Source: Amycolatopsis sulphurea | GTDB lineage: Bacteria; Actinomycetota; Actinomycetes; Mycobacteriales; Pseudonocardiaceae | DNA: 64,000 nt | Assembly: GCF_002564045.1 (NCBI RefSeq) | Contig: NZ_PDJK01000001.1 | Location: 1,054,001 to 1,118,000, forward strand | Direction of reading: 5' to 3' | Shown here: positions 20,767-30,031 of the stretch, piece after piece | Layout: each line of letters opens with the position of its first letter | Position numbering within the stretch: the first letter of the stretch is position 1 | Made by a program: the position numbers and the translations under genes | Notes under the pieces: generated by a model | What the model saw: the letters and a program-made list of their open reading frames with translations, nothing else | Told to the model about the DNA's origin: nothing | Databases searched by the model: none

Positions 20767-22725
20767 TTGACACAGCTGCCGGAAGGTTATTCCTACGGCC
20801 CGTGGCACGACGGGCCGGATCCGCTGGCGCCTCCGGCGGATCTGCGGGAAGCGCTCGACGAGATCGGCCGCGACGTGCTGGAAGGCGCGTCCCCGCGGTC
20901 GGCGCTGGAGGAGCTGCTGCGTCGCGGCACCGGGCAGACGGCCGGTCTGGACGAGCTGACCCGGCGGCTGTGGCAGCGCCGTTCGGAGATCCGCCGCCGC
21001 CACCGGCTGGACGGCACTCTGGAAGAAGTGCAGCGGCTGCTGCGCGAAGCGGTGGAGGCCGAGCGCCGGGAGCTGTTCCCGGACCCGGACGACGAGGCCC
21101 GCTTCCGGGAGGCACAGCTGGACGCGCTCCCACCGGGCACGGCGGCCGCGGTACGGGAGCTGACCGAGTACGACTGGCGTTCGGACGAGGCCCGCGGCAA
21201 GTACGCGCAGATCCGTGACCTGCTCGGCCGCGAGATGCTCGACGCGCGGTTCGAGGGCATGAAACAGGCGATGGAGAACGCCGGCCCGCAGGACGTCGAG
21301 CGGATCAACCAGATGCTCGGCGATCTCAACGCGTTGCTGGCCGCACATGCCGAGGGCGCTGCCGACATCGGCGAACGCTTCGCCGAGTTCATGCGTCAGC
21401 ACGGCGAGTTCTTCCCGGAGCACCCGCAGAACGTCGACGAGCTGATCGACGTGCTGGCCGCCCGATCGGCCGCCGCGCAACGGATGCTGAACTCGATGTC
21501 CGAGGAGCAGCGGGCGGAGCTGGCCGAGCTGGCGCAGCAGGCGTTCGGCGATCCCCGGCTCGCACCGCAGCTGTCCGCTTTGGACGCCCAGCTGCGGGCG
21601 CTGCGGCCGGGGGAGGATTGGACCTCCTCGGAGCGGTTCCGCGGCCAGGACCCGCTCGGGCTCGGCGAAGGCGCGCAGGCGATGTCCGATCTGGCCGAGC
21701 TGGATGCGCTGGCCGAGCAGCTGGGCCAGTCCTACCCCGGCGCCCGGCTGGAGGACATCGACCTCGAAGCGCTGGAGGCACAGCTGGGCCTGGAGGCCGG
21801 GGTGGACGCCCGGCGGCTGGCCGAGCTGGAGCGCGAACTGCGCCGGCAGGGCCTGTTCGAACGGGCAGCGGACGGCACGCTTCGCCTGTCGCCCAAGGCT
21901 TTGCGCCGGTTGGGGGAGACCGCGCTGGCCGACGTGGTCAGCGCGCTGCGCGGCAAGACCGGCGACCGGGAGACCGAGTCGGCCGGGGCGGCGGGGGAGC
22001 CGACCGGCGCGAGCCGGGAGTGGCGGTTCGGGGACATGCAGCCCTGGGACGTGCCGCGCACGGTGCGCAACGCGGTGCTGCGGTCGGCCGCGACGGGCTC
22101 GCGCGCGGTACGGCTGGACGTCGAGGATGTCGAGGTGGTGGAGACCGAGCACCGCTCGCGCGCGGCCGTCGCGCTGCTCGTGGACACCTCGTGGTCGATG
22201 GTCCAGGAAGGCCGCTGGCTGCCGATGAAACGCACCGCGCTGGCGTTGCACCAGCTGATCAGCACCCGGTTCCGCAGCGACGCGCTGCAGCTGATCACGT
22301 TCGGCCGGTACGCGACGCCGGTCGAGCTGCCCGAGCTGGCCGGCCTCGAAGGCACCTGGGAGCAGGGCACGAACGCGCACCACGCGCTGCTGCTGGCCGG
22401 GCGGCACCTGCGGCGGCACCCGGACGCGCAGCCGGTGGTGCTGATGGTCACCGACGGCGAGCCGACCGCCCACCTGGAACCCGACGGCGCGGCCGAGTTC
22501 GCCTATCCGCCGGAGCCCCGCACCCTCCACAAGACACTGTCCGAAGTGGACCGGCTGGCGAAGCTGGGCGCGGCGATCACGGTGTTCCGGCTGGGCGATG
22601 ACCCCCGGCTGGCGGCCTTCGTGGACCTGATCGCGCGCCGCTCCGGAGGCCGCGTCGTCGCCCCGGACCTGGACGGGCTCGGTGCGGCCGTGGTCGGGGA
22701 CTATCTGCGTACCCGACGGCGCTGA
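20767..22725 (+). CDS. VWA-domain partner of the AAA+ ATPase
   Basis: A 652-residue protein starting at TTG 20767, supported by GGAGG with a 5-base spacer; the only nearby ATG is out of frame. The first 450 residues are acidic and helical, with LLRRGTGQ and SMSEEQRAELAELAQQAFGD. The VWA domain (about 470-650) keeps the metal site: LLVDTSWSMVQEGRW (DxSxS), a Thr in EQGTNAHHAL, and MVTDGEPT. It is the standard companion of the upstream chelatase-like ATPase. Directly after its stop lies a left-truncated mobile element. Confidence 0.9.
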   Translation: MTQLPEGYSYGPWHDGPDPLAPPADLREALDEIGRDVLEGASPRSALEELLRRGTGQTAGLDELTRRLWQRRSEIRRRHRLDGTLEEVQRLLREAVEAERRELFPDPDDEARFREAQLDALPPGTAAAVRELTEYDWRSDEARGKYAQIRDLLGREMLDARFEGMKQAMENAGPQDVERINQMLGDLNALLAAHAEGAADIGERFAEFMRQHGEFFPEHPQNVDELIDVLAARSAAAQRMLNSMSEEQRAELAELAQQAFGDPRLAPQLSALDAQLRALRPGEDWTSSERFRGQDPLGLGEGAQAMSDLAELDALAEQLGQSYPGARLEDIDLEALEAQLGLEAGVDARRLAELERELRRQGLFERAADGTLRLSPKALRRLGETALADVVSALRGKTGDRETESAGAAGEPTGASREWRFGDMQPWDVPRTVRNAVLRSAATGSRAVRLDVEDVEVVETEHRSRAAVALLVDTSWSMVQEGRWLPMKRTALALHQLISTRFRSDALQLITFGRYATPVELPELAGLEGTWEQGTNAHHALLLAGRHLRRHPDAQPVVLMVTDGEPTAHLEPDGAAEFAYPPEPRTLHKTLSEVDRLAKLGAAITVFRLGDDPRLAAFVDLIARRSGGRVVAPDLDGLGAAVVGDYLRTRRR

Positions 22726-22727
22726 AT

Positions 22728-22852
22728 GGTGTGGAGGTCTGTGAAGGGCCCCTTCACGGACCTGAAACCGGTCCGGGGCACGCCACGAGGTGGTCGCATA
22801 CACCTCCGCATCGCCCGCTGCCGGGTCCCCGACCAACTTTGCCGGAACCCTG
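22728..22852. mobile_element. MITE-like element, copy B (truncated)
   Basis: 125 bases matching the element from within the left end (GGTGTGGAGGTCTGTGAAG) to the intact right end (ACCCTG). The left 20 bases are missing. Only one palindrome remains where other copies have two, as expected from recombination between them. It directly abuts the stop codon of the VWA gene. Confidence 0.8.
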
Positions 22853-22886
22853 CGGGCCGGTGACGGCCACAAGAACGGGGGAAGCG

Positions 22887-23894
22887 ATGGACTACCGGGT
22901 GGGCGAGGTCGCGGCGTTCGCCGGGATCACCGTGCGCACAGTGCACCACTACGACGAGATCGGGTTGCTGTCGCCGAGCGGGCGGAGCGCCGCCGGCTAC
23001 CGTCGTTACCGCGACGCCGATCTCGACCGGTTGCAGCGTGTCCTGCTCTACCGGGAGCTCGGCCTCCCCCTTGAGACGATCGCGACTCTGCTTTCCGCAC
23101 CGGAGGCCGAAGCTGACGCCCACCTGAGGTGGCAGCGGGAGCTGCTGGTGGCGAAAGCGGACCGGGTCACCCGCATGGTCGCGGCCGTCGATCGCGTACC
23201 GGAGGCGAGAGCCATGGGCAGCGCATTGACGCCCGAGGAGAAGTTCGAGGTGTTCGGCGGGTTCCGTGAGCCCGAGGGGTACCCGGAGGAGGCCGCGCAG
23301 CGCTGGGGCGACACCCCCGGAATGGCAGCGCGCCACGCTGCCCGCGGACAAGGCCGAATGGGCGGAAGCCGAGCGGCAACGCAAGGGTGTCGGCAAAGTC
23401 GGTGTGAGGGGCCCTGCGCAGACGGCGGAGGTCCGTGAAGGTCTGTGAAGGGCCCCTTCACAGACCCGAAGCCGGTCCGGCGCACACCACGAGGTGGTCT
23501 GGCGTCTCGAACACCTCCGCATCGCCCGCCGCGCAATAGATCGAGAGGGCAGGCGCCGTCGATGGATGACGCGGCAGCCACGGCTCTCTCTGCTGATCAC
23601 GGTCCTCGATAACTTTGCCGGGACCCTGGCGGCAGCGCAAAGACTGGGTGACGAGGCTCGTCGACGCAGGAGTTTCGGCCGACGGCGCCGAAGCGGCCGC
23701 GCTCGCCGAGGAGCACCGTGCGATGCTCGCCGCGGTGATGGGGGAGTGCGGCTACGAGATGCAGCAGTGGATCGCGGAGCTGTACGTGCGCGAGCCGGCC
23801 CAACTGGCCCTTCCTGGTCCGTGAGGAGGAGCAGCAGTCCGCCATCGGGGCGTACGTGCGCGACGCCGTTCGGGCCAACGCCCTGCGCCACTGA
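22887..23894 (+). pseudogene. TipA-type MerR regulator, broken by MITE and frameshifts
   Basis: Begins at ATG 22887 with a normal MerR DNA-binding domain (YRVGEVAAFAGITVRTVHHYDEIGLLSPSGR). A coiled coil and the TipAS drug-binding domain follow (EKFEVFGGF, YPEEAAQRWGDT, KAEWAEAERQRKDW, LYVREPAN). Three lesions break it: one extra C in the CCCCC run after GDT (near 23310), a 245-bp mobile element at 23384-23628, and one extra C before AACTGG (near 23800). Removing these and one 11-bp duplication restores 249 codons to the TGA at 23892-23894. Intact homologues bind thiopeptide-like ligands. The single-base errors sit in C runs and could be sequencing faults; the insertion cannot. Confidence 0.9.
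23384..23628. mobile_element. MITE-like element, copy C (245 bp)
   Basis: Complete element with both ends (AAGGGTGTCGGCAAAGTCGG at left, right end ACCCTG), inserted in the tipA-like gene. The flanks are GCGGCAACGCA (23373-23383) and GCGGCAGCGCA (23629-23639), a 10/11 target duplication. It is longer than copy A, with an extra internal segment shared with copies F and G (GATGACNCGGCAGCCACGGCTC region). Confidence 0.92.
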
Positions 23895-23959
23895 TTCTCG
23901 CCCGGTGGGAGCCTGCGGTCGGGCTCCCACCGGGTGAGAAAGCGGACGGACGTCACGCT

Positions 23960-23965
23960 TACAGT
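23960..23965 (+). promoter_or_regulatory. -10 box of a leaderless promoter (mshC)
   Basis: TACAGT seven bases before the mshC ATG. The GGAGG between them ends one base from the ATG, too close to serve as a ribosome site, which favours leaderless initiation. Confidence 0.45.
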
Positions 23966-23972
23966 CGGAGGT

Positions 23973-25211
23973 ATGCAGACTTGGTCATCTGTCGCCGTGC
24001 CGCGGCTGCCCGGCACGCCCCGCCCCCTCCGGCTCCACGACACCGCGACCGGGCAGGTGCGCCCGACCGCGCCGGGCCGGACCGCCCGGATGTACGTCTG
24101 CGGGATCACCCCCTACGACGCCACGCACCTCGGCCACGCTGCCACGTACCTGGCCTTCGACCTGGTCAACCGGGTGTGGCGGGACAACGGCCACGAGGTG
24201 CACTACGTGCAGAACGTGACCGACGTGGACGAGCCACTGCTGGAGCGCGCGGAGCGGGACTCCGGCGACTGGATCGTGCTCGGCATGCGCGAGACCGCGC
24301 TGTTCCGTGAGGACATGGAAGCCCTGCGGGTGGTGCCGCCCCGGCAGTTCGTCGGCGCGGTCGAGGCGATCCCGGAGATCATCGAGGTGATCGCGAAACT
24401 GCTGGCCGACGGCAGCGCCTACCGCGCGGACGACGCGGAGTATCCGGACGTCTACTTCGCGCACAACGCGACCGGCCGGTTCGGCTACGAATCCGGCTAC
24501 GACGCGGAGACCATGGCGAAGTTCTTCGCCGAGCGCGGCGGCGACCCGGATCGCCCCGGCAAGCGGCACCCGCTGGACGCGCTGCTGTGGCGGATGGCCC
24601 GCGACGGTGAGCCGTCCTGGGAGTCCGAGCTGGGCGCGGGGCGGCCGGGCTGGCACATCGAATGCAGCGCGATCGCGGCCAACCGCCTCGGGTCCGGTTT
24701 CGACCTGCAGGGCGGCGGCTCGGACCTGATCTTCCCGCACCACGAGTACAGCGCGGCGCACGCCGAGGCGGTGTCAGGGGAGCACCCGTTCGCGCGGCAC
24801 TACGTGCACGCCGGGATGATCGGCCTGGACGGCGAGAAGATGTCGAAGTCCCGCGGGAACCTGGTGTTCGTCTCCCGCCTTCGTGCGGACGGCGTCGACC
24901 CCGCGGCGATCCGGCTGGCGCTGTTCTCCGGGCACTACCGCGAAGACCGGCCGTGGACCGACGCGCTGCTGACCGAGGCGCAGGAGCGGCTGGCCCGCTG
25001 GCGAGAGGCGGCCGCGCTGCCCGACGGACCGGACGCGGCCGACACCGTGGTACGGCTGCGCGACCACCTCTCCGACGACCTCGACACCCCAAAGGCACTC
25101 GCGGCCGTGGACGCCTGGGTGAGCGCCGCACTGCACCGCTCCGGCACCGACGCGGCCGCGCCGGGCCAGATCCGCGACGCAGTGGACGCCCTCCTCGGTA
25201 TCGCTCTCTGA
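23973..25211 (+). CDS. mshC: Cysteine:GlcN-Ins ligase (mycothiol synthesis)
   Basis: Joins cysteine to GlcN-inositol with ATP, the third committed step of mycothiol synthesis. It is 412 residues from ATG 23973, and the start MQTW matches the mycobacterial enzyme. It is a class I cysteinyl-tRNA-synthetase paralogue without the tRNA-binding tail. Zinc Cys is in YVCGITPYD, the HIGH-like motif is HLGHAATY, a second zinc Cys in WHIECSAIA, then HHEYS, and the KMSKS loop is [10 protein letters not shown]. Its presence places the host among actinomycetes. Twin palindromes follow as a terminator. Confidence 0.97.
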   Translation: MQTWSSVAVPRLPGTPRPLRLHDTATGQVRPTAPGRTARMYVCGITPYDATHLGHAATYLAFDLVNRVWRDNGHEVHYVQNVTDVDEPLLERAERDSGDWIVLGMRETALFREDMEALRVVPPRQFVGAVEAIPEIIEVIAKLLADGSAYRADDAEYPDVYFAHNATGRFGYESGYDAETMAKFFAERGGDPDRPGKRHPLDALLWRMARDGEPSWESELGAGRPGWHIECSAIAANRLGSGFDLQGGGSDLIFPHHEYSAAHAEAVSGEHPFARHYVHAGMIGLDGEKMSKSRGNLVFVSRLRADGVDPAAIRLALFSGHYREDRPWTDALLTEAQERLARWREAAALPDGPDAADTVVRLRDHLSDDLDTPKALAAVDAWVSAALHRSGTDAAAPGQIRDAVDALLGIAL

Positions 25212-25223
25212 CCAATCAGCGAG

Positions 25224-25276
25224 GTCCGTGAAGGGGCCCTTCACGGACTCAGAGTCCGTGAAGGGCCCCTTCACAG
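25224..25276. terminator. Twin palindrome terminator between mshC and marR
   Basis: Two GTCCGTGAAGGGSCCCTTCAC palindromes in tandem (25224-25248 and 25254-25276), which can also pair with each other as one long hairpin. They sit between convergent genes and would stop both. This is the same twin core as in the mobile elements, but without terminal repeats. Confidence 0.65.
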
Positions 25277-25279
25277 CCT

Positions 25280-25744
25280 TCAGCTCGTTCCCTCGTGCAG
25301 CTCGGCGACGGCCCGGCCCGCGGCCGCCTCGCCGCCGGTGAGGAACGCGACCAGCGCGGTCAGCTGCCTGCGGTCGAACTTCGCCAGTTGCGCGCCGAGC
25401 TGGTGGGCGAGCGGGGCGTAGAGGTCGGTCAGCTCGGCCATCCGGTCCGGCCGGGCCCGCACGCGCAGCCGCCGCCGATCGGCGGGATCGGGTACCCGTT
25501 CCACGAGCCGGGCCCGCTCCATCCGGTCGAGCAGCCGGGTGAACGCGCCGGTGGTCAGCCCGAGCAGCCGCGCGAGTTCGGTGGGCGAGTCGGTGACGCC
25601 GCTGTGCACCAGTTGCAGGCAGTGCAGTTCGGCCGGGGTGACCCCGAGCCGATCCGCGACGGTGGTGTGGAACCGGACGGTCGCGCTGATGAACCGCGGC
25701 AGGGCCAGCGTGGCGGCGGTGGCGAGTTCTCGCTGGTCGGGCAC
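25280..25744 (-). CDS. MarR-family transcriptional regulator
   Basis: A 154-residue winged-helix repressor. It shows AELHCLQLVHSGVTDSPTELARLLGLTTGAFTRLLDRMERARLVERVPDPADRRRLRV: recognition helix followed by the DxRxxR wing of MarR proteins. It is divergent from the phosphoesterase gene. An 11-bp perfect inverted repeat (25780-25806) lies 36 bases upstream of its start and is a natural operator candidate. The ligand is unknown. Confidence 0.9.
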   Translation of the reverse strand: MPDQRELATAATLALPRFISATVRFHTTVADRLGVTPAELHCLQLVHSGVTDSPTELARLLGLTTGAFTRLLDRMERARLVERVPDPADRRRLRVRARPDRMAELTDLYAPLAHQLGAQLAKFDRRQLTALVAFLTGGEAAAGRAVAELHEGTS

Positions 25745-25779
25745 GGAATGGTTCCTCGGTGGCGAAGTGGCTGACGGAC

Positions 25780-25806
25780 TCAGTCACTGCCTGGTGCAGT
25801 GACTGA
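25780..25806. promoter_or_regulatory. Candidate MarR operator
   Basis: Perfect inverted repeat TCAGTCACTGC-CTGGT-GCAGTGACTGA in the 211-base divergent region between marR and the phosphoesterase gene. Arm length and spacing suit a dimeric winged-helix repressor. Confidence 0.5.
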
Positions 25807-25943
25807 GCGTGAGCATAGCTGACCGGGACGGGCGACGGGCGGGTGGGCGCCTCTCGTCATGCCCCGTCGTGCGTCCGGGGTGCGTCGCCCGTCCCGGGGT
25901 CGCTCGGGGGCGGGTTCCGGCGTTCCCCGGCCCGGAAAGTCGT

Positions 25944-25949
25944 TACGGT
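25944..25949 (+). promoter_or_regulatory. -10 box of a leaderless promoter (phosphoesterase)
   Basis: TACGGT six bases upstream of GTG 25956, the recurrent leaderless arrangement of this window. Confidence 0.45.
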
Positions 25950-25955
25950 GGGAGC

Positions 25956-26786
25956 GTGCCGTCTCTCTTCGCCACTTCCGATCTGCACGTGACCCACGAG
26001 GGCAACGGCCCGCTCGTCGATCGGGTGGTGCCCGACGGACCGGACGACTGGCTGCTGGTCGCCGGGGACGTGGCAGAAAGTGCTTCAGCCATCAAAGAAA
26101 CCCTCGCGACGCTCCGGGAGCGCTTCGCGAAGGTGGTCTGGGTCCCGGGCAACCACGAGCTGTGGACCACGCCGAAGGACGAATGTCAGCTGCGCGGCCA
26201 GGCCCGGTACGAGTTCCTGGTCGAGCAGTGCCGTGCGGTGGGCGTGCACACCCCGGAGGACGAGTTCCCGGTGTGGCCGCACGGCCCGCAGCCGCTCACC
26301 ATCGCGCCGCTGTTCGTGTTCTACGACTACAGCTGGCGGACCCCGGCGGCCGCGGGCGAGAGCCGCGAAGTGGCGCTGGCGCAGGCGCGGGAGGCCGGTG
26401 TGGTGTGCACCGACGAGTACTTCCTGCACCCCGATCCGTACCCGTCCCGGCAGGCCTGGTGCGAAGCCCGGCTGAAGGTCAGCCGCGACCGCCTCGACGC
26501 CATCCCGGCGGATCACCGCACCATCCTGATGTCGCACTGGCCGCTGCACCGGCACCCGACCGAGCCGCTGTACTACCCGGAGTTCGCACTCTGGTGCGGT
26601 ACCACCGAGACCGAGGACTGGCACCTGCGGTACCGCGCCGAGCTGGCCGTCTACGGGCACCTGCACATCCCGCGCACCACCTCGGCCGACGGCGTGCGCT
26701 TCGAGGAGGTCTCGCTCGGCTACCCGCGGGAGTGGAGCCGCCGGGCGCGCGGCGCGGTGCCGGTGCGGAAACTGCTCACCGCATAA
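25956..26786 (+). CDS. Calcineurin-like metallophosphoesterase
   Basis: A 276-residue phosphoesterase from GTG 25956. Metal ligands appear in the expected order: ATSDLHV (DxH), LLVAGDVAE (GD), VWVPGNHELW (GNHE), LMSHWPLH and VYGHLHIPR (GHxH). In actinomycetes this subfamily is often next to a phosphopantetheinyl transferase, but none is present here. The substrate is unknown. Upstream frame extension is possible, but the -10 box at 25944 supports the GTG. Confidence 0.9.
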   Translation: MPSLFATSDLHVTHEGNGPLVDRVVPDGPDDWLLVAGDVAESASAIKETLATLRERFAKVVWVPGNHELWTTPKDECQLRGQARYEFLVEQCRAVGVHTPEDEFPVWPHGPQPLTIAPLFVFYDYSWRTPAAAGESREVALAQAREAGVVCTDEYFLHPDPYPSRQAWCEARLKVSRDRLDAIPADHRTILMSHWPLHRHPTEPLYYPEFALWCGTTETEDWHLRYRAELAVYGHLHIPRTTSADGVRFEEVSLGYPREWSRRARGAVPVRKLLTA

Positions 26787-27014
26787 GCGGATTTCCCGCC
26801 GCGCGGCCGGTCGTGCTCAGCGGCGGCGGGCTGCGCATGTTCGCCTCTTCCCCGGTCCGGCGAGTCCCTCCGACCGCCGCGGCGCGGGAAGGTGGCGCAC
26901 CCGGAATGCCGTAACCGCACCCGAGGCAGATCTGGGTGCTGCCGGTTCCGAGTCAGCCTGGTCACCGCGTGTTCACCCGTACCGCTGAAACACCGACGCG
27001 GTGGCCGGCTGTGC

Positions 27015-27935
27015 TCAGCGCAGGCCGAAGCCGCCGCTGTCCGGACCCGGGCCCGGCCGCCGCCGGCGCAGGTAGCGCTCGAACTCCGCGGCGATCTTGT
27101 CCCCGGAGACCTCCTCCATGGTGAAGTCGGTCTCCGCGTCGCCGCGCTCCTCCAGGCCGCGCACGTACTCGCTGATCTCCTCGTCCTCGTCGGCCATCTC
27201 GCTGACGGTCTGCTGCCACTCCTCGGACTGCTCGGGCAGCGAGCCGAGCGGGATCTCCACGTCGAGCACATCCTCCAGCTTGTGCAGCAGCGCCAGCGTG
27301 GCCTTCGGCGAGGGCGGGTGCGAGACGTAGTGCGGCACGGCCGCCCAGATCGACACCGCCGGCACCCCGGCCTGCACGCAGTAGTCCTGCAGCACGCCGA
27401 CGATGCCGGTCGGCCCCTGGTAGTTGTTCAGCTCCAGGTGGAACCGGCTCGCGGTGTCCTTGTCGTAGGCCGTCCCGGTGACCGGGACCGGCCGGGTGTG
27501 CGCGGTGTCCGCGAGCAGCGCGCCGAGCGCGACGACGAGCTCCACGTCCAGCTGCACCACGTGCTCCACCAGTTCGGCGCAGAACGCGCGCCAGCGCATG
27601 TTCGGCTCCGGGCCCTGCACCAGCACCAGATCGCGGTCCAGCCCCTCCGGGCGGCACACCGACAGCCGCGTGGTGGGCCAGTCCACCCGGCGGCTCACCC
27701 CGTCCACCAGCCGGACCGACGGGCGGCTCACCTGGAAGTCGTAGTAGTCGTCCGGCTCCACCTCGGCCAGCGGTGTGGCGTCCCAGGTGAGCTGGAGGTG
27801 CTCGAGCGCACGGCTGGCGGCGTCACCGGCGTCGTTCCAGCCTTCGAAAGCCAGAATCATGATCGGACGGTTCGATTCCGGGTGGTCGCGGTCCGGGGTA
27901 CCGGGCCGCGGGGTCTGCTCGACTGGGTCACTCAC
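27015..27935 (-). CDS. PAC2 family protein (proteasome-chaperone-like)
   Basis: A 306-residue protein of the PAC2 family, related in fold to a eukaryotic proteasome assembly chaperone. Signatures are MILAFEGWNDAGDAAS near the N-terminus, then LVLVQGPEPNMRWRAFCAEL, GALLADTAHTRPVPVTGTA and PTGIVGVLQDYC. It corresponds to Rv2125 in gene order (near hisE, hisG and mshC). A direct role with the bacterial proteasome is not established. The gene starts leaderless, with TAGGCT six bases upstream of the GTG. Confidence 0.9.
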   Translation of the reverse strand: MSDPVEQTPRPGTPDRDHPESNRPIMILAFEGWNDAGDAASRALEHLQLTWDATPLAEVEPDDYYDFQVSRPSVRLVDGVSRRVDWPTTRLSVCRPEGLDRDLVLVQGPEPNMRWRAFCAELVEHVVQLDVELVVALGALLADTAHTRPVPVTGTAYDKDTASRFHLELNNYQGPTGIVGVLQDYCVQAGVPAVSIWAAVPHYVSHPPSPKATLALLHKLEDVLDVEIPLGSLPEQSEEWQQTVSEMADEDEEISEYVRGLEERGDAETDFTMEEVSGDKIAAEFERYLRRRRPGPGPDSGGFGLR

Positions 27936-27941
27936 CGGACC

Positions 27942-27947
27942 AGCCTA
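27942..27947 (-). promoter_or_regulatory. -10 box of a leaderless promoter (PAC2 gene)
   Basis: TAGGCT on the minus strand, six bases before the PAC2 GTG start. Confidence 0.45.
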
Positions 27948-28087
27948 CGACCTTCGGCCCGTCCGCTGCGCAGCGTGCCCGGCCGGGCGCGTCACGCACG
28001 CGGGGCGGGCTCGGGTGTGGCGCCGCTCACCCGGGCCTCCGTGGAATCCTGGGCCTGGAGAGCCGTCCCCGGGATGAAGGAGAAACC

Positions 28088-28774
28088 GTGACTGCACCGT
28101 CCTCGCCGGACGGACCCGCCGCCGTGTTCTGGGACATGGACGGCACCCTCGTCGATTCCGAGAAGCTCTGGGACGTCGCGCTGTACGAATGCGCGGAGAT
28201 GCTCGGCGGGACGCTGTCCGAACGGACCCGGCTGACGCTGGTCGGCTCGAACATGGACGCCACGTCCGCGGTGCTGCTGGAGGTCGCCGGGCGGCCGGTC
28301 ACCGCGGAGGCGGTCGCGGAGACGGGGGAGTGGATCCGCCGCCGGACGGCGCGGCTGTTCGACGGGGCGCTGCCGTGGCGGCCGGGTGCTCGTGAGGCGC
28401 TCGGCGCGGTGCGCGCGGCGGGGCTGCCCTCGGCGCTGGTCACCTCGACCGAGCGGGTGCTGACCGAGCTGGCGCTCAACTCCATCGGCCGCGAGTTCTT
28501 CGACGTGACGGTCTGCGGCGACGAGGTCGGCGGGGAGAACAAGCCGCTGCCCCGCCCCTACCTGCAGGCCGCCGAGCTGCTCGGGGTGGCGCCGGAACGC
28601 AGTGTCGCGGTGGAGGATTCGCCGCCGGGCGCGGAGTCGGCCGAACGGGCCGGCTGCGCGGTGCTGGTCGTGCCGAACGACGTCGAGGTCCCCGGCGGCC
28701 CGCGGCGGGTGTTCCGCAGCTCGCTGGTGGGTGTGGACGGGCCGGCGCTGGCCGCGTTGCTGGCGCAGGTGTGA
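28088..28774 (+). CDS. HAD-superfamily hydrolase
   Basis: A 228-residue phosphatase from GTG 28088 (GAAGGAG six bases upstream). Nucleophile motif WDMDGTLVDSE, then LVTSTER (motif II Ser/Thr) and NKPLPRPYLQAAELLGV with Lys (motif III). AVEDSPPGAESAERAG is motif IV. A helical cap is inserted after motif I, which places it in the beta-phosphoglucomutase/GPH-like group. The substrate is unknown. It lies 63 bases before hisE. Confidence 0.88.
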   Translation: MTAPSSPDGPAAVFWDMDGTLVDSEKLWDVALYECAEMLGGTLSERTRLTLVGSNMDATSAVLLEVAGRPVTAEAVAETGEWIRRRTARLFDGALPWRPGAREALGAVRAAGLPSALVTSTERVLTELALNSIGREFFDVTVCGDEVGGENKPLPRPYLQAAELLGVAPERSVAVEDSPPGAESAERAGCAVLVVPNDVEVPGGPRRVFRSSLVGVDGPALAALLAQV

Positions 28775-28837
28775 GCCCGGCCGCTTCCGGTCACCCGGGG
28801 CCGGGCGGGTGCGGGCGGGGTGGAAGGATCGCTGTCC

Positions 28838-29101
28838 GTGAAGACCTTCGATGAGCTGTTCGCCGAGCTTGCCGAGCGCGCGCGTACCCGTCCCGACGGG
28901 TCCGGCACCGTCGTCGCCCTCGACGACGGGGTGCACGCCCAGGGCAAGAAGGTGCTCGAAGAGGCGGGCGAGGTGTGGATCGCCGCCGAGCACGAGTCCG
29001 ACGAGCGGCTCGCCGAGGAGATCTCGCAACTGCTGTACCGGGTCCAGGTGCTCATGCTCGGCCGGGGGATCTCGACCGAGGACGTGTACCGCTACCTCTG
29101 A
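28838..29101 (+). CDS. hisE: Phosphoribosyl-ATP pyrophosphatase
   Basis: Hydrolyses phosphoribosyl-ATP to phosphoribosyl-AMP, the second step of histidine synthesis. It is 87 residues from GTG 28838. It is an all-alpha MazG-like enzyme with the metal motif [18 protein letters not shown] and [15 protein letters not shown]. It ends RYL and is followed 33 bases later by hisG. The hisE-hisG pair away from the rest of the pathway is the actinobacterial arrangement. Confidence 0.95.
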   Translation: MKTFDELFAELAERARTRPDGSGTVVALDDGVHAQGKKVLEEAGEVWIAAEHESDERLAEEISQLLYRVQVLMLGRGISTEDVYRYL

Positions 29102-29134
29102 CGCGCATCCGAACCGGAGATCGAGGAGAGCGAA

Positions 29135-29980
29135 ATGCTGCGTGTTGCCGTGCCGAACAAGGGAGCCCTCGCCGTCGCCGCGGCGGAGATGCTCGCCGAG
29201 GCGGGCTACCGCAAGCGACATGACGGCAAGGACCTGAACGTCCTCGACCCGGTCAACGACGTCGAGTTCTTCTTCCTGCGCCCCAAGGACATCGCGATCT
29301 ACGTCGGCTCCGGGGAGCTGGACCTCGGGATCACCGGCCGCGATCTGGCGCTGGACTCCGGTGCCCCGGTGGAGGAGGTGCTGGCGCTGGGGTTCGGCGG
29401 GTCCACCTTCCGCTACGCGGCACCGGCGGGCCGGGACTGGAAGCCGGCCGATCTGCACGGCAAGCGCCTCGCCACCTCGTATCCGCGGCTGGTCCGCGAG
29501 GACCTGGCCCGCCAGGGCGTCGAGGCCGAGGTGATCCGGCTGGACGGGGCGGTGGAAATCTCGATCCAGCTCGGCGTCGCGGACGCGATCGCGGACGTGG
29601 TGGAGTCGGGGCGTTCGCTGCGCCAGCACAACCTGGTCGCTTTCGGGGACCCGATCTGCGTGTCCGAGGCGGTCCTGCTCCAGCGTGCGGGCGGCGAACC
29701 GGCGAAGGCGAAGGCCCAGCTGGCCGCCCGGCTGCGCGGGGTGGTGTTCGCGCAGCAGTACCTGATGCTGGACTACGACTGCCCGCGCGACCTGCTGGAG
29801 CGCGCGATCGCGATCACGCCGGGGCTGGAATCGCCCACGGTCGCGCCGCTGGCCGACGAGAAGTGGGTCGCGGTGCGGGCGATGGTGTCCCGCAAGAACG
29901 TCAACCGGATCATGGACGAACTGGCCGAATGCGGCGCCAAGGCGGTCCTGGCCTCGGACATCCGCTCCTGCCGGCTGTGA
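29135..29980 (+). CDS. hisG: ATP phosphoribosyltransferase
   Basis: Commits ATP and PRPP to histidine synthesis. It is 281 residues, the long form with a C-terminal histidine-binding regulatory domain, so feedback inhibited and independent of HisZ. Motifs: [36 protein letters not shown], and the PRPP loop [13 protein letters not shown]. The regulatory domain includes [26 protein letters not shown] 17-bp perfect inverted repeat closes the operon. Confidence 0.96.
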   Translation: MLRVAVPNKGALAVAAAEMLAEAGYRKRHDGKDLNVLDPVNDVEFFFLRPKDIAIYVGSGELDLGITGRDLALDSGAPVEEVLALGFGGSTFRYAAPAGRDWKPADLHGKRLATSYPRLVREDLARQGVEAEVIRLDGAVEISIQLGVADAIADVVESGRSLRQHNLVAFGDPICVSEAVLLQRAGGEPAKAKAQLAARLRGVVFAQQYLMLDYDCPRDLLERAIAITPGLESPTVAPLADEKWVAVRAMVSRKNVNRIMDELAECGAKAVLASDIRSCRL

Positions 29981-29986
29981 GGTCGA

Positions 29987-30031
29987 TCCACTGTGGATGG
30001 TGAGCCCGGGTGGTTCACCATCCACAGTGGA
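29987..30031 (+). terminator. Terminator of hisE-hisG
   Basis: Perfect 17-bp inverted repeat (TCCACTGTGGATGGTGA and its complement) with an 11-base loop, beginning seven bases after the hisG stop. Unrelated in sequence to the GTGAAGG hairpins. Confidence 0.75.

Noticed and set aside
19332..22725. True magnesium chelatase for chlorophyll synthesis
   Set aside because: No other pigment genes are present, and AAA+/VWA pairs of this type are general in actinomycetes.
29987..30031. Inverted repeat after hisG as an end of a mobile element
   Set aside because: Both arms are adjacent with an 11-base loop and no second copy occurs in the window; a terminator is the simpler reading.
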